The notes under the pieces: generated by a model | Told to the model about the DNA's origin: nothing | The model's input: the letters and a program-made list of their open reading frames with translations, nothing else | Databases searched by the model: none | Part shown: piece by piece, positions 14,870 to 24,695 of the stretch | Position numbering within the stretch: position 1 is the stretch's first letter | How the letters are laid out: each line of letters begins with the position of its first letter | Made by a program: the position numbers and the translations under genes | Assembly (NCBI GenBank): GCA_020632655.1 | Contig: JACKFD010000005.1 | Location: 1-64,000 of the forward strand | Source of the DNA: Spirochaetaceae bacterium | Lineage (GTDB): Bacteria > Myxococcota_A > UBA9160 > UBA4427 | Direction of reading: 5' to 3' | Length of the DNA stretch: 64,000 nucleotides

Positions 14870-17800
14870 ATGCGACATCGTCTCCTGCTCGTCGGCCTCG
14901 GAGCTGCGCGCCTCGTCGCCGTGCTCGTCTCGGGACTCGTGACCACGCTCCCGCCGGGCCCGGCGACCGCCATGCAGGTCGCCGGCGGCGGTGAATCGAA
15001 CCCCTTCGCCGTCGCGAGCGCGGACGCCTCCGCCTCCTTCTTCACGGGGGCGGCGACGGTCTCGGTCCCGATCCTGATCCCGCCCGGTCGTCGTCTCGCG
15101 ACGCCTTCGCTCTCGCTCGGCTACTCGAGCCAGGTCGGCATGGGTCCGGCGGGCTTCGGCTGGTCGTTCCCGGTCGGCGTGCTGGCGCGCTCGCTCGCGA
15201 GCGGCGTGCCGCGCTGCGACGGAGCGGACATGGACGCCTATCGCGTGACGCTCTCGGCGTCGTCGAACGAGCTCGTCGAAGACACGCCGGACCTCTACCT
15301 CTTCGCGATCGACGAGGCCTATACGGAGGCGCGACCCGATCGGGCTGCGAATCGCTGGGTGCTGCGCACGCGAGAGGGCATGACCTACGTCTTCGGGGGC
15401 GGGGCGGCCGGAGAATCGCGGGTCTTCTCGGGGGACGACGTGTTCCACGATCCGATGGCCTGCGCGTTCACGACGGAGTGGCATCTCACACGCGTCGAGG
15501 ACCCGAACGGGAACGGCATCGACATCGCCTACGAGAAGGCCGGCCAGCATCCGATCCCGGTCCGGATCGAGTACGGCGGGAACGCCGCCGCGGGCATCGC
15601 CCATCCCTATCGCGTGCGGCTCGAGACCGAGGACCTCGTCTCCCTCGGACGGCCGCTCGTGCGACGCTTCGTGGCCGGCGCGGACCAGCGTCTCGAGCGT
15701 CGGATCCGCGCGATCGTGGTCGAGGGGAGGACCTCGCCGGCGGCGCCCTGGGTCGAGATCCGTCGCTACGAGCTCGGCTACGACGACTCGCTGCCCACGC
15801 AGGAGTTCCTGCTCGAGTCCGTCGCCGCGACGGACCTGCCGACGCGACGCTTCGACTATTCGACCAGCATGCCCACGATCGTCGCCTCGCAGAGCGAGCC
15901 CCTCGACGATCCGGACACGCTCGGGACCCATCGCAGCAACGGTCCGACGATGCAGATGATGGATCTGAACGGAGACGGGCTGCTCGATCGCCTCTGCGTG
16001 CGGGGCGGCGCCTGGCACGCGGCCTACGGTGATCCCTCGAATGTGCAGTTCACGCGGACGGCGCCCTGCTCGAACACGAGCGGGAACTGGAACGTGCCGA
16101 CCGACACGGGCACGAGCCTCAATCGCATCTCGCGCCAGGACCACGGCGTCGACACCTTCACGACGATCGATCTCGACGGCGATGGCATCCCGGATCTCGT
16201 CCGACGCGACGAGCCGCGCGGGACGATCCGGGTCTATCGCGGGGCGTGCACGAGCGCCTTCGAGTGTGGATTCGACGACGTCTTCGAAGTCTGGAACAAC
16301 CCGGGCCCGAGCCCGAGCCTGCCGCTGCGCTGGACGTCGGCCGGGGATCGGGGCCAGCAGACCCGCGCCGATCTCGTCGACATGAACGGTGATGGCCGTG
16401 TGGACATCGTGCGCGCGGACGCCTCGACCGGGGACTGGCTCGTCTACCCGAATACGGGCTCGGGCTTCGAGGTCGAGCCGCTCGTCTACGCCGATGTCGA
16501 CCCGCTGATCGCCTACGCGTCGAATCCCGATCACAACGCGGAGGCCGAGCGGCAGCTGATCGACGTGAATGGCGACGGGCTTCCGGACCGGGTCTCGGCG
16601 CCGGTGCACGACGATCCGCTCTCGCCGTCGAAGCGCGTGCCCACGACCTATTTCGCGGTCGACGAGCAGGGCGGATTGCACGGGCCCTGGACCCTCGGCA
16701 GCGGCCCCTACCTGTGTCCCATGCCCGGCGATTTCGAGCAGGCCACGCTCTGTGCGAATCCGGCGGCCCTGCCGAGCGGCTGGGCGATCGTCGGCGCGAC
16801 GACCGTGCGATTGAATACGGGCGCGGGCTTCGCGGAGCCGATCCACTCGCCTTCGCCCTTCTGGCGCGGCGGGCACGAGAGCGCGAATCGACTGCGCGGG
16901 ACGTGGACGGAGTCGGCCTCGCGCGAGACGCATACCTTCCGGGACTTCGCCGACCTGAACGGGGATGGACGCGTCGACCAGGTCGTCACGGGCTACGCCT
17001 ACGACGGATCCTCGGACTGGCACGTGCTCTACAACCTCGGCGACGGGCGCTTCGGCGGCGCGCTCGAGGTGCTCCAGCCGGCGGCGATGCTCGCGGGGCC
17101 CGATCCCGGGATCTTCCTGGGCGAGGTGCGGCCCGCCGCGCGGCTCGCGGGTCTCGGTGCGTACATGGGCCGGACCTTCACGCACGTGAACCCCGGCGAC
17201 CGGTCGGATCTCCAGATCGTGGTGCTCGACGTCGACGCCGACGGGCTCGCGGAGAAGGTCCGGTCCGTCGGGATCGGCGCCAGCGATCGCTGGGATCTGC
17301 TGACGCTGCGCTTCGAGGACGAAGAGACGCCGCATCAGAGGCCGTTGCTGCTCACGCGGGTGCACGACGGCGTCGGTGGGACGACCCGCTTCCGTTATGC
17401 GCCGTCGAGCGACTTCGTGGGTGGTGCGCTCGAGGTGCCGGGGCTGCCCTTCGTGACCTGGGTCGTGACGGGCATCCGGCGGACCGATGGGCTCTGCGAC
17501 CTCGAGGCGACGGACTGGTTCGATGCCTCCGAGGTCGACCCGGGCAATGCCTGTCTCGCCGCCGGCCACGAGGTCGTCCAGCGCATCGAGTACGCCGAGG
17601 GGCTCTTCGACGCCGAGGCCCGGGCGTTCCGGGGATTCGGGCGGGTGCGCGTACAGGACGGACCTGGTCGGACGGGCAGCGTCCGCGAGCTCACCTACGG
17701 CCAGAGCGAGGCGCTCGCGGGCAAGCTGCTGCGCGAGGACGTGCTCGTCGGCGGCGTGGATCTGCTCTCGCGGACGAGTGTTGCGTGGCGGACGCTCGAG

Positions 17801-20800
17801 GGCGGGCCGCGCACCCGGCTCTTCGCGCTCGAGCAGCGCGTCGAGCACTTCACGCTCTATCCGCCGATGGGCGAGAGCGGCGGGCGTTGCGTCGTGCACC
17901 GCTCCTCGATCCGGATGCCGGACGGCGTGCCGGATCCCATGAGTCGCGTGCATACGGCGTGCTCCATGCGTTGCGACGGGGCGGGGGATCCGGACGAGGC
18001 GCTCTGCGAGCCGAGGGTCGCGGGCAAGAAGCAGATCGAGACGGTCTACGCCTCGCCGGTCCCGTCGGCGACGACGCCGGTCTGGGACCGTCCCGAACGC
18101 ATCACCAGCAGCTGGGTCGACGAGGCGGGGGCGTCGCGTCTCACGAGCGAGACGCGCTTCGAGTACGACGGTCTCGGCGCGGGCCTCGTCGATCGCGGCC
18201 GGCCGACTCGCGAGCGCCGCCGGGTCGATGTCGCGGCGGACGACTGGATCGAGAAGCAGCTCGAGTACGACGAAGGGGATCCCGTCGGTCCGGGCAACGT
18301 GACTGCCGTCGGCATTCCACGCGATCTCGCGTCCGTGCCCACGCGCATCGAGTTCGACCCGACCTGGCGCCTCTTCGCCGTCGCCGAGCTGATGCCCGAG
18401 ACGGCCGCGTCCGACGGCCGTCCCGTCGTCCATCGCATCGAGCGTCGACACGATCTCGGAACGGGCCGCGTCGATCGCACGATCGGACTACAGGGGCTGT
18501 CGGCCGGGGACGTCTCGGGCGCCGTCCTCGACTCGCTCGGCCGCCCGCTCTGCGAGTACGAGCCGGGCACGAGCTGCGAGGGCACCGACGCGCTCGGCCT
18601 GCGGCGTACGCTGCATCACGACGGGGATCCCGATGCCGCGGAGCCCCTCGCGCGGATGAGCTCCGTCGAGATCCGTCGGCTCGAGCCGAATGCCCCGGGC
18701 GGCTACCTGACGACCCGCAGCTACTGGGATGCCCTCGGTCGCGAACGATTGACGACGAACGAGCAGGTCGTGGGGGCGCCCGGGACGGGACTCCCGGGTC
18801 GGCTCGAGACCGTCGTCGTGCGCCATCTCGAATACGGGCCGCACGGCCGGGTCGTGCGTCGCTTCGCGCCCTACGTCGCCTCGTCGGGCTACGGCCTCGA
18901 AGCGCCGGCGGGCGCGGCGGCCGAGCGCTCGAGCTACGTGCTGAACGGCAATCCCTTCGACTACCTCGATCCGGCCGGTCGTGTCTTCGAGCGGACGCGC
19001 TTCGACGGCGCGACGCCGCGCACCTGGTACCTCGGCGATCGGGTGCGCACGGTCGACGGTCTCGAGTCGCCGACCTCGACGGGCAATCACGTCGTCGAGC
19101 GCCTGGACGAGCATGGCCGCACGATCACGCGGGAGGTGTACGAAGGTGCCGGATCCGAGCTCCTCGTGCGGATCGACTGGCGACACGATGGTGCGGATCG
19201 CGTGGTCGAGGAGTTCTACGGGGGGGATCCGTCGACGGCGATCCGGAAGGCCTGGGACGGGCTCGGTCGGCTCGTCGAGACACGCGATCCGGACTCCGGC
19301 GTCTGGCTCACGCGCTTCGACGCACACGACAACCCGATCTTCGTCGACGACCCGGAGCCCGGGCGGGCCGTGCAGATCTGCTACGACGCCCTCGATCGGG
19401 CGGTGCTGCGCTGTGGCCGCGCGACCGACGATTTCGATCCGGATCTCTGTGCTTCGTCCGCTCCGGTCTGTACGGACCGATACGACCTCGCCTACGACGA
19501 CGCGGGCGCGGTCTCGGGCGAGCCCGGTCACGCGATCGGGCGGCTGTCGCGGGTCGTCGGAACCGACTCGACCCATCGCTTCGCCTACGACGTCCGCGGC
19601 CGCATGACGGTCCGGGTCGACGCCGTGCTGGGCATCGCCGGCACGACGCGCTTCGACCATCACCCGCAGCTCGACCGGCTCGAAGGGCTCGTGTATCCGG
19701 ACGGCGAGATCGTGGCATTCGGTTACGACGCCGCGGGGGCGCCGCGATCCGTCGCGCAGGTCGATGACGCGGGACGCGCGATTTCGAGCATCGTCTCGGA
19801 GGCGAGCTACGACGCGAGCGGCCGCCTGCTGTATCTGCGCCGCGGCAACCTCACGGAAGACCACTTCGCCTACCACGGCCCCGAGCAGGACCATCGGCTT
19901 GCCTCCATCCGCAGCGAGCGCGTCGCGTCACGACCCGGCGCCGGACCCGATCTCCTCGTGGACCTCCGGTATCCCGCCTACGACGGCAACGGTCGGCTGC
20001 TCGAGGTGGTCGACGGACTCGACGCGTCGGGCGGACAGTCGATGTCGGCAGTCTACGCCTACGATGGAGCGGGGCGCCTCACGACGGTCTCGGGGCCACA
20101 GCCGGAAGCCTTCGAGTACGACGCGATCGGAAACATGACGAGGCTGAACGGCCGCGCGATCGGCTTCGATCGCGAGCTCGCCGGAGGGACCGCGCCGCAT
20201 CGCGCGATCGTGGTGGCCGACGACGGGAGCGGCGCCTGGCTGCTGGGCTACGACGCGAACGGCCAGCGCACGAGCAAGTGGCGGGTCGGGGGCGCGGAGT
20301 TCCAGTCCTACGAGTGGGACGCCTTCGGCGCGCTCCGGCGCATCGCCGTCGACGGCGTCACGAAGCGACTGGGCTACGACCATACGGGCCAGCGGGTCTC
20401 CGAGTCGCGCGGGGGTCGCATCCGGCGCCACTTCGGTCCCCACGCCGTCTCCGAGGACGGCCGCCTGTCGAAGGAGTACTACCTCGGAACCCGACTCGTC
20501 GCGGTCCGTTCGACCGAGGCGCCCGAGCTTTCGGGGCTCGAGTCGCCGTCGGCGCGGAGGATCGCACTGCCCGTCGAGGCCTACTGGGGGGTCGTGCTCG
20601 GTGCGGCGGGGCTCCTGCTCGTGCCTCTCGGACCGGGCCGCCGGACCCTCGGCCTCCGGATCGCGGCCAGCGGCGGACTCGGCAGCGCGTTGCTCGTTGC
20701 CGCCGGCGTGCTGCCTCTCGCCCTCGCGACGACCGCCTGCGCGGGAGACCTCTACACGCGTCACTACCATCTCGATCACCTCGGTAGTCCCGTCGCGCTC

Positions 20801-21925
20801 TCCGCCGCGGGCGGCTCGCTCGATCGGCTCTATCGCTACTCGGCCTACGGCGAGGTCCGGCGCTACGACGGCGCGGGCCACGGGATCGGGATCGATGCGG
20901 CGAGCCGTCGGGAGTTCACCGGCCATGCGACCGATCCAGAGTCGGGTCTGCAATACGCCGGCGCGCGCTACTACGACCCGTCGCTCGCTCGCTTCCTCTC
21001 GCCCGATCCCGCGGAGGTGGCCGCCGATCCCTGGGCCTACGTGGGCTGGGATCCGATCAACCAGATCGATCCGAACGGGACGAATCCCTGGCTGATCGCG
21101 GGGCTGCTCGCGCTCGCCTTCCTGGCCGTCGTCGCGAATGCCGTGATGAACGCGATCCGAACCGGCAGTGCGGGCGTCTTCTTCCGCGACTTCGCGATCG
21201 GCTGGGCGTCGATGGGCGCGGGGCTGCTCGTGGGCATCGTCGCGCCCTCGGCGATCGCCGTGCCGATCGAGCTCGCGGGCGTCGGCCAATCCCTCTACTC
21301 GCTCGCGACCGCGAAGACGACCCAGGGCATCGTCTTCGCGGGCGTCGGTCTCGGACTCGCGATCATGGGCCTCGCCTACGGTCTGCACGCCTCGGGCAAG
21401 GAGGCCTCGGGCGCCGTGCAGCCGCCGGTCGAGCCCGAGGGCGGGGGCTTCGACGAGACCGTGCCCGTGCGCTCCGGCGTCGAGGTCGCGGGCACGAACG
21501 ACGCGAACGTGGCGGCGATGCCCGGGCGGGCGCTGATCAAGCTGAGCAACGACCGCATCAATGGGCGCATCGCCGAGGAGATCGCGATGCTGCGTACGCG
21601 CGCGGCGGCCGGCGAGTTCGGCGATCTCCAGGTCGCCGCCTGGGAGGTCCGGACCGTCGCCCATCAACACGACCTGGGCGTGACGCGGATCGTGAGCGGC
21701 AGCGTCCACGTGGCCGCGAGACCGACGGGCACGCCGGGCTTCCCCGACGCCTTCGCACCGGACGCGTTCCTCGGACCGATCGGGACCACGACGGCCGTCT
21801 CGCGCCCGATCTGGATCGCGGGCTCCTCGTGGTCGGCGACGAGTCTGCCACTCTTCCGCGTGCCGACCTTGCGCGAGGTCGGCCGGGCGGGCGTGGGACG
21901 AGGAGGGAGCGCGCATGCGAGGTGA
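14870..21925 (+). CDS. giant exported SpvB / FG-GAP / RHS-repeat protein (polymorphic toxin-like)
   Basis: This is a 2351-residue protein. A Sec signal (1-35) is followed by an SpvB-type N-terminal module (TGAATVSVPILIPPGRR, LSLGYSSQVGMGPAGFGWSFP). Six calcium-binding-like FG-GAP repeats lie at about 364-800 (such as DLNGDGLLDRL and DLDGDGIPDLV). A TcdB-like middle part (VHDGVGGTTRFRYAP) leads into RHS/YD repeats to about 1900. The RHS core has YHLDHLGSPVALS (about 1965), GLQYAGARYYDPSLARFLSPDP and WDPINQIDPNGTNP (about 2055-2070). A final tail of about 280 residues is unrelated to RHS. RHS cages usually enclose such a variable C-terminal toxin. Two hydrophobic segments (about 1904-1960) are inserted just before the core, which is unusual. 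The toxin activity is not recognisable. Confidence 0.85.
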   Translation: MRHRLLLVGLGAARLVAVLVSGLVTTLPPGPATAMQVAGGGESNPFAVASADASASFFTGAATVSVPILIPPGRRLATPSLSLGYSSQVGMGPAGFGWSFPVGVLARSLASGVPRCDGADMDAYRVTLSASSNELVEDTPDLYLFAIDEAYTEARPDRAANRWVLRTREGMTYVFGGGAAGESRVFSGDDVFHDPMACAFTTEWHLTRVEDPNGNGIDIAYEKAGQHPIPVRIEYGGNAAAGIAHPYRVRLETEDLVSLGRPLVRRFVAGADQRLERRIRAIVVEGRTSPAAPWVEIRRYELGYDDSLPTQEFLLESVAATDLPTRRFDYSTSMPTIVASQSEPLDDPDTLGTHRSNGPTMQMMDLNGDGLLDRLCVRGGAWHAAYGDPSNVQFTRTAPCSNTSGNWNVPTDTGTSLNRISRQDHGVDTFTTIDLDGDGIPDLVRRDEPRGTIRVYRGACTSAFECGFDDVFEVWNNPGPSPSLPLRWTSAGDRGQQTRADLVDMNGDGRVDIVRADASTGDWLVYPNTGSGFEVEPLVYADVDPLIAYASNPDHNAEAERQLIDVNGDGLPDRVSAPVHDDPLSPSKRVPTTYFAVDEQGGLHGPWTLGSGPYLCPMPGDFEQATLCANPAALPSGWAIVGATTVRLNTGAGFAEPIHSPSPFWRGGHESANRLRGTWTESASRETHTFRDFADLNGDGRVDQVVTGYAYDGSSDWHVLYNLGDGRFGGALEVLQPAAMLAGPDPGIFLGEVRPAARLAGLGAYMGRTFTHVNPGDRSDLQIVVLDVDADGLAEKVRSVGIGASDRWDLLTLRFEDEETPHQRPLLLTRVHDGVGGTTRFRYAPSSDFVGGALEVPGLPFVTWVVTGIRRTDGLCDLEATDWFDASEVDPGNACLAAGHEVVQRIEYAEGLFDAEARAFRGFGRVRVQDGPGRTGSVRELTYGQSEALAGKLLREDVLVGGVDLLSRTSVAWRTLEGGPRTRLFALEQRVEHFTLYPPMGESGGRCVVHRSSIRMPDGVPDPMSRVHTACSMRCDGAGDPDEALCEPRVAGKKQIETVYASPVPSATTPVWDRPERITSSWVDEAGASRLTSETRFEYDGLGAGLVDRGRPTRERRRVDVAADDWIEKQLEYDEGDPVGPGNVTAVGIPRDLASVPTRIEFDPTWRLFAVAELMPETAASDGRPVVHRIERRHDLGTGRVDRTIGLQGLSAGDVSGAVLDSLGRPLCEYEPGTSCEGTDALGLRRTLHHDGDPDAAEPLARMSSVEIRRLEPNAPGGYLTTRSYWDALGRERLTTNEQVVGAPGTGLPGRLETVVVRHLEYGPHGRVVRRFAPYVASSGYGLEAPAGAAAERSSYVLNGNPFDYLDPAGRVFERTRFDGATPRTWYLGDRVRTVDGLESPTSTGNHVVERLDEHGRTITREVYEGAGSELLVRIDWRHDGADRVVEEFYGGDPSTAIRKAWDGLGRLVETRDPDSGVWLTRFDAHDNPIFVDDPEPGRAVQICYDALDRAVLRCGRATDDFDPDLCASSAPVCTDRYDLAYDDAGAVSGEPGHAIGRLSRVVGTDSTHRFAYDVRGRMTVRVDAVLGIAGTTRFDHHPQLDRLEGLVYPDGEIVAFGYDAAGAPRSVAQVDDAGRAISSIVSEASYDASGRLLYLRRGNLTEDHFAYHGPEQDHRLASIRSERVASRPGAGPDLLVDLRYPAYDGNGRLLEVVDGLDASGGQSMSAVYAYDGAGRLTTVSGPQPEAFEYDAIGNMTRLNGRAIGFDRELAGGTAPHRAIVVADDGSGAWLLGYDANGQRTSKWRVGGAEFQSYEWDAFGALRRIAVDGVTKRLGYDHTGQRVSESRGGRIRRHFGPHAVSEDGRLSKEYYLGTRLVAVRSTEAPELSGLESPSARRIALPVEAYWGVVLGAAGLLLVPLGPGRRTLGLRIAASGGLGSALLVAAGVLPLALATTACAGDLYTRHYHLDHLGSPVALSAAGGSLDRLYRYSAYGEVRRYDGAGHGIGIDAASRREFTGHATDPESGLQYAGARYYDPSLARFLSPDPAEVAADPWAYVGWDPINQIDPNGTNPWLIAGLLALAFLAVVANAVMNAIRTGSAGVFFRDFAIGWASMGAGLLVGIVAPSAIAVPIELAGVGQSLYSLATAKTTQGIVFAGVGLGLAIMGLAYGLHASGKEASGAVQPPVEPEGGGFDETVPVRSGVEVAGTNDANVAAMPGRALIKLSNDRINGRIAEEIAMLRTRAAAGEFGDLQVAAWEVRTVAHQHDLGVTRIVSGSVHVAARPTGTPGFPDAFAPDAFLGPIGTTTAVSRPIWIAGSSWSATSLPLFRVPTLREVGRAGVGRGGSAHAR
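20580..20756 (+). other. hydrophobic insertion inside the RHS core region
   Basis: Within the RHS gene, this stretch encodes two membrane-spanning-like segments. The first is VVLGAAGLLLVPLG and the second is GSALLVAAGVLPLALATTAC, separated by an Arg/Gly-rich turn. It interrupts the usual path from the last YD repeat to YHLDHLGSPV. The second segment ends like a lipobox (ATTACAG), though in mid-protein. The insertion may anchor the shell in a membrane or help tail delivery. Confidence 0.5.
21067..21922 (+). other. variable C-terminal tail of the RHS protein
   Basis: After the core end DPNGTNP the tail has three hydrophobic segments (LIAGLLALAFLAVVANAV, GWASMGAGLLVGIVAPSAIAV and TQGIVFAGVGLGLAIMGLAYG). 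A soluble part of about 170 residues follows, with SNDRINGRIAEEIAMLRTRA and ahead of WIAGSSWS. In polymorphic toxins this position holds the toxin or effector domain. I do not recognise a known nuclease, deaminase or ADP-ribosyl transferase motif. Confidence 0.4.
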
Positions 21926-22805
21926 GGCGATCGATCGGAAGGGTCGGGTCGGGGGGCGGCCGGGGGGCGTGGCGGGTGCGGCCGGGATCCTCGTGCTGGC
22001 GGGGCTGGTCCTGCTCGCGCTCGACTGCGAGCGGGCCCGGCGGCTCGACTATCATCTCGCGTCCGCACCGATCGAGGAGGGCCGAGCCGACCCGGATCGC
22101 GCCGCCTTCGAACGCGGGAGCGACGCACCCTCGACGACGGACGTCTTCGAACCGATCGCGGGCGGGCGCCTCTCCCTCCTGCGAACGGAACGGCCGGTGC
22201 TCTCGCTGCGTCTTCTCGACACGCGTGCGATCGAGCTTCGCGAGGCGATCGCCCGCCCGACGCTGGCCTCGATCGGCGGGAAGGCCGATGCGGCAGCCGG
22301 GGCCCCTTCCGGCGCCTGGCACGCGGAGCTCGTGCTGCAGCCAGCGGCGGTCGAGCGTCTGCGCCGTCTACGCGAGGCCCATCCCGATCTGCATCTCCTC
22401 GTACGAGAGGCGAACCGAGCGATCGACTACGTGCCGCTCGCGTCGATGCGGACCGACGCGCTGCCCGGTGGGACCTTCGCGTCGCTCGAGGCGGCGCAGG
22501 ATTTCTACGCGGGTGGCGAAGGGTCGCGATGGAGCCCGGCGCGCGCGGCTCGACTGATCGTGGTCGAGCCGCTCTCCGATGCGGAGCGGGCCTTCTGGTC
22601 CGAGCGGAATCGACGGCTCGTGGAGTACGCGCTCTGGCTGCGCGCATGCGAGCCCGAGCGGCTAGACGAGGTCGGCCAGGGTCTCGTCGAGGCACTCGAC
22701 GAGGATCCCGACCGCGTCGCAGGGCAGACGACGATCGACTGCGCCGCGCCAACGCCGGACGTCCTCGACGGCGTGACCTGGGACGGACCCGGCTCGCTGC
22801 CGTGA
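21915..22805 (+). CDS. membrane-anchored hypothetical protein overlapping the RHS gene (possible immunity protein)
   Basis: This 296-residue protein has a short Arg/Gly-rich N-terminus and one transmembrane segment (about 19-38, VAGAAGILVLAGLVLLALDC). A soluble domain follows with no family I can name. It includes RLSLLRTERPVLSLRLLD, LREAHPDLHLLVREANRA and an acidic end. The start overlaps the end of the RHS gene by 11 bases, so the two are co-expressed. Small genes directly after polymorphic RHS toxins usually encode cognate immunity proteins. That position, not the sequence, is the reason for the suggestion. It could instead be an accessory factor for assembly. Confidence 0.6.
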   Translation: MRGEAIDRKGRVGGRPGGVAGAAGILVLAGLVLLALDCERARRLDYHLASAPIEEGRADPDRAAFERGSDAPSTTDVFEPIAGGRLSLLRTERPVLSLRLLDTRAIELREAIARPTLASIGGKADAAAGAPSGAWHAELVLQPAAVERLRRLREAHPDLHLLVREANRAIDYVPLASMRTDALPGGTFASLEAAQDFYAGGEGSRWSPARAARLIVVEPLSDAERAFWSERNRRLVEYALWLRACEPERLDEVGQGLVEALDEDPDRVAGQTTIDCAAPTPDVLDGVTWDGPGSLP

Positions 22806-22964
22806 TCTGCGCGCGGTCTGCGGTGATGGGACACACGGTCGGGCCATGTCACGCATCCGAAGAGGGGCCGTGGCGCGGATCACGGGAGTCGCCGCCGATC
22901 GGTGGCTCCCCGCCTCCATGGGCGGACCCGCGCACGGATGCGAAACGAAGAGAGGAGGGCCGGG

Positions 22965-23369
22965 ATGCACGACGGTCGAACGCGCAAGGTCGAGATCGAG
23001 GAGCCGCCGCGCACGGCCGGGTTCCTCGAGACGCATCGAGCGAGCCTGACGATCCTCTCGGGACCGGCTGCCGGCGTCGAGTTCCCGCTCGAGGGCATGC
23101 GGTCGATCGCGGGCCGCTCGCCGAAGGCGGAGATCCTGCTCGAGGACGGCTCGGTCTCGAAGGAGCATGCGGCCTTCGAGCTCGATGGTCAGGGCTTCGG
23201 GGTGCGGGATCTCGCGAGCACGAACGGCGTGCAGGTCAACGGCCGGAACGTGCTCGCGAAGCGCCTCGAGCACGGCGACCGCGTCCGCCTCGGGGACTGC
23301 GAGCTGCAATACGTCGTCGAGGAGCGTACGCGACCCGCCCGTGCATGGAGCCTGGACGAGGACGCGTGA
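22965..23369 (+). CDS. FHA domain protein
   Basis: FHA domains bind phosphothreonine peptides. This 134-residue protein is almost only that domain (about 27-118). G50-R51, the S65-x-x-H68 pair, T86-N87-G88 and N92 are the conserved phosphopeptide-binding and loop residues. A strong ribosome binding site (GAGGAGGG) sits just before the ATG at 22965, which decides against the longer frame from 22902. Its stop overlaps the kinase start by four bases, so it is probably an adaptor or substrate of that kinase. The first 20 residues contain possible phosphorylated threonines (T6, T17). Confidence 0.85.
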   Translation: MHDGRTRKVEIEEPPRTAGFLETHRASLTILSGPAAGVEFPLEGMRSIAGRSPKAEILLEDGSVSKEHAAFELDGQGFGVRDLASTNGVQVNGRNVLAKRLEHGDRVRLGDCELQYVVEERTRPARAWSLDEDA

Positions 23370-24631
23370 GCGCGCCCAATCTCGTCGGCCGACGGCTCGG
23401 GGGCTTCGTCGTCGAGCGCGAGCTCGGCGCCGGCGGCATGGGCATGGTCGTGCTCGCGCGGCAACAGAGCCTCGATCGGCCGGCGGTCCTCAAGCGGATC
23501 CATCCGCAATACGGTGCGGATCCCGAGCTCGAGCAGCGCTTCGAGCGCGAGGCCCTGGCGGCCGCCCGCCTGCACCATCCGAACGTCGTCGGCGTCTACG
23601 ACCGCTTCGACGTCCGCGGCCAGCAATACATCGCGACCGAGTACGTCGACGGCATCGACCTCGCCGGCATCCTCGCGATCGAGTCGCGCCTGCCCTGGCG
23701 GATCGCGGCGACGATCGCGCTCGAGGTCGCACGCGGCCTCGAGGCGATCCACGCGCAGGGCACGCTGCACCGCGACGTGAAGCCCCAGAACCTCCTCGTC
23801 GGCCGTCACGGCGAGGTCAAGATCACCGACTTCGGTCTCGCCCTCGACATCCGCGGCAGCGCGCTCACGCAGCCGGGCATCGCCCTCGGCACGCCTCCCT
23901 ACATGGCGCCCGAGCAGCTGCGGGGCGAGCGCGTCGATGCCCGGGCGGATCTCTTCGCGTTCGGGTGCGTGCTCTACGAGATGCTCGCGGGTCGGCCGCC
24001 CTTCGCGGTGCCGAAGGACGACGTGGAGCCGTCGCTGCTCGCTCAGGTCGAGTCGGGTCGCTTTCCGCGCCTGCGTGCACGCTGTCCGGATGCGCCGCGC
24101 GGACTCGTTCGCCTCGTGCGCAGGTGCCTGCGTCCGAAGTCCGCGAAGCGACCGGGCTCGGCGCACGAGATCCGGTCGATGCTCGAACGGCTGCTCGACC
24201 GGCCCTCGAGTGCAGACTGCCAGGAGGCGCTCGCGGCCCATCTCTGGGAGCGGGGCGTCTTCGAGCCGAGGGAGACGGAGACGGTCGTGATGGTCGCGCG
24301 GATCTCGCGGTCGCCGGGTCGGCGGCGGCTGCGTACGGCCGTTGCGGGGGCGATGCTGGCGGTCGCGGGCGCCGTGCTCGTGCACGCGGTACGCGATCCC
24401 GGGGCGGTGGTGCGGGCGACGGAACGCCTCGTGCGTCTCGAGCCGGGGGTGGCGGAGACGCTCTCGCTCGACGCGATCGCGTCCCGTGGCTGGATCCGCG
24501 AGGATCGCGGCGCGACGGATTCCGCCGCGCGCGACGATCGGGCAGAGGGCGATGATCGGACGAAGGGCGACGCGGTCGTCGCGACGAGCGCCCACGTCGA
24601 GCGCCCGTCCCGGGCACCCGCCGCGGAGTGA
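23366..24631 (+). CDS. membrane-anchored Ser/Thr protein kinase (Hanks type)
   Basis: This 421-residue kinase starts with GTG overlapping the FHA gene stop; an ATG at 23345 is an alternative. Kinase motifs are the Gly loop GAGGMGMVVLA (21-31), K43 in AVLKRI, H135-R136-D137-V-K139-P-Q-N142, D155-F-G and APEQ (181). The kinase domain ends near 285. A transmembrane segment (about 322-340, AVAGAMLAVAGAVLVHAV) is followed by a short acidic tail outside the membrane. It is a PknB-like signalling kinase without extracellular PASTA repeats. The coupled FHA protein is the likely partner. Whether it regulates the upstream RHS protein is unknown. Confidence 0.88.
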   Translation: MSAPNLVGRRLGGFVVERELGAGGMGMVVLARQQSLDRPAVLKRIHPQYGADPELEQRFEREALAAARLHHPNVVGVYDRFDVRGQQYIATEYVDGIDLAGILAIESRLPWRIAATIALEVARGLEAIHAQGTLHRDVKPQNLLVGRHGEVKITDFGLALDIRGSALTQPGIALGTPPYMAPEQLRGERVDARADLFAFGCVLYEMLAGRPPFAVPKDDVEPSLLAQVESGRFPRLRARCPDAPRGLVRLVRRCLRPKSAKRPGSAHEIRSMLERLLDRPSSADCQEALAAHLWERGVFEPRETETVVMVARISRSPGRRRLRTAVAGAMLAVAGAVLVHAVRDPGAVVRATERLVRLEPGVAETLSLDAIASRGWIREDRGATDSAARDDRAEGDDRTKGDAVVATSAHVERPSRAPAAE

Positions 24632-24695
24632 TCCGGCCTCCGGCCGGCGACCCGACGCCGCGTGAGCGGGCGCCTCGGGCTGGCGGGGCCCGATC

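Noticed and set aside
16000..17300. integrin-like adhesin made of FG-GAP repeats as a separate gene
   Set aside because: The repeats are in one uninterrupted frame with the SpvB and RHS parts.
14765..18451. 1228-residue minus-strand ORF opposite the RHS gene
   Set aside because: It is antisense to a gene with clear domains; the translation is Arg/Asp/His-rich without motifs, a usual shadow at this GC content.
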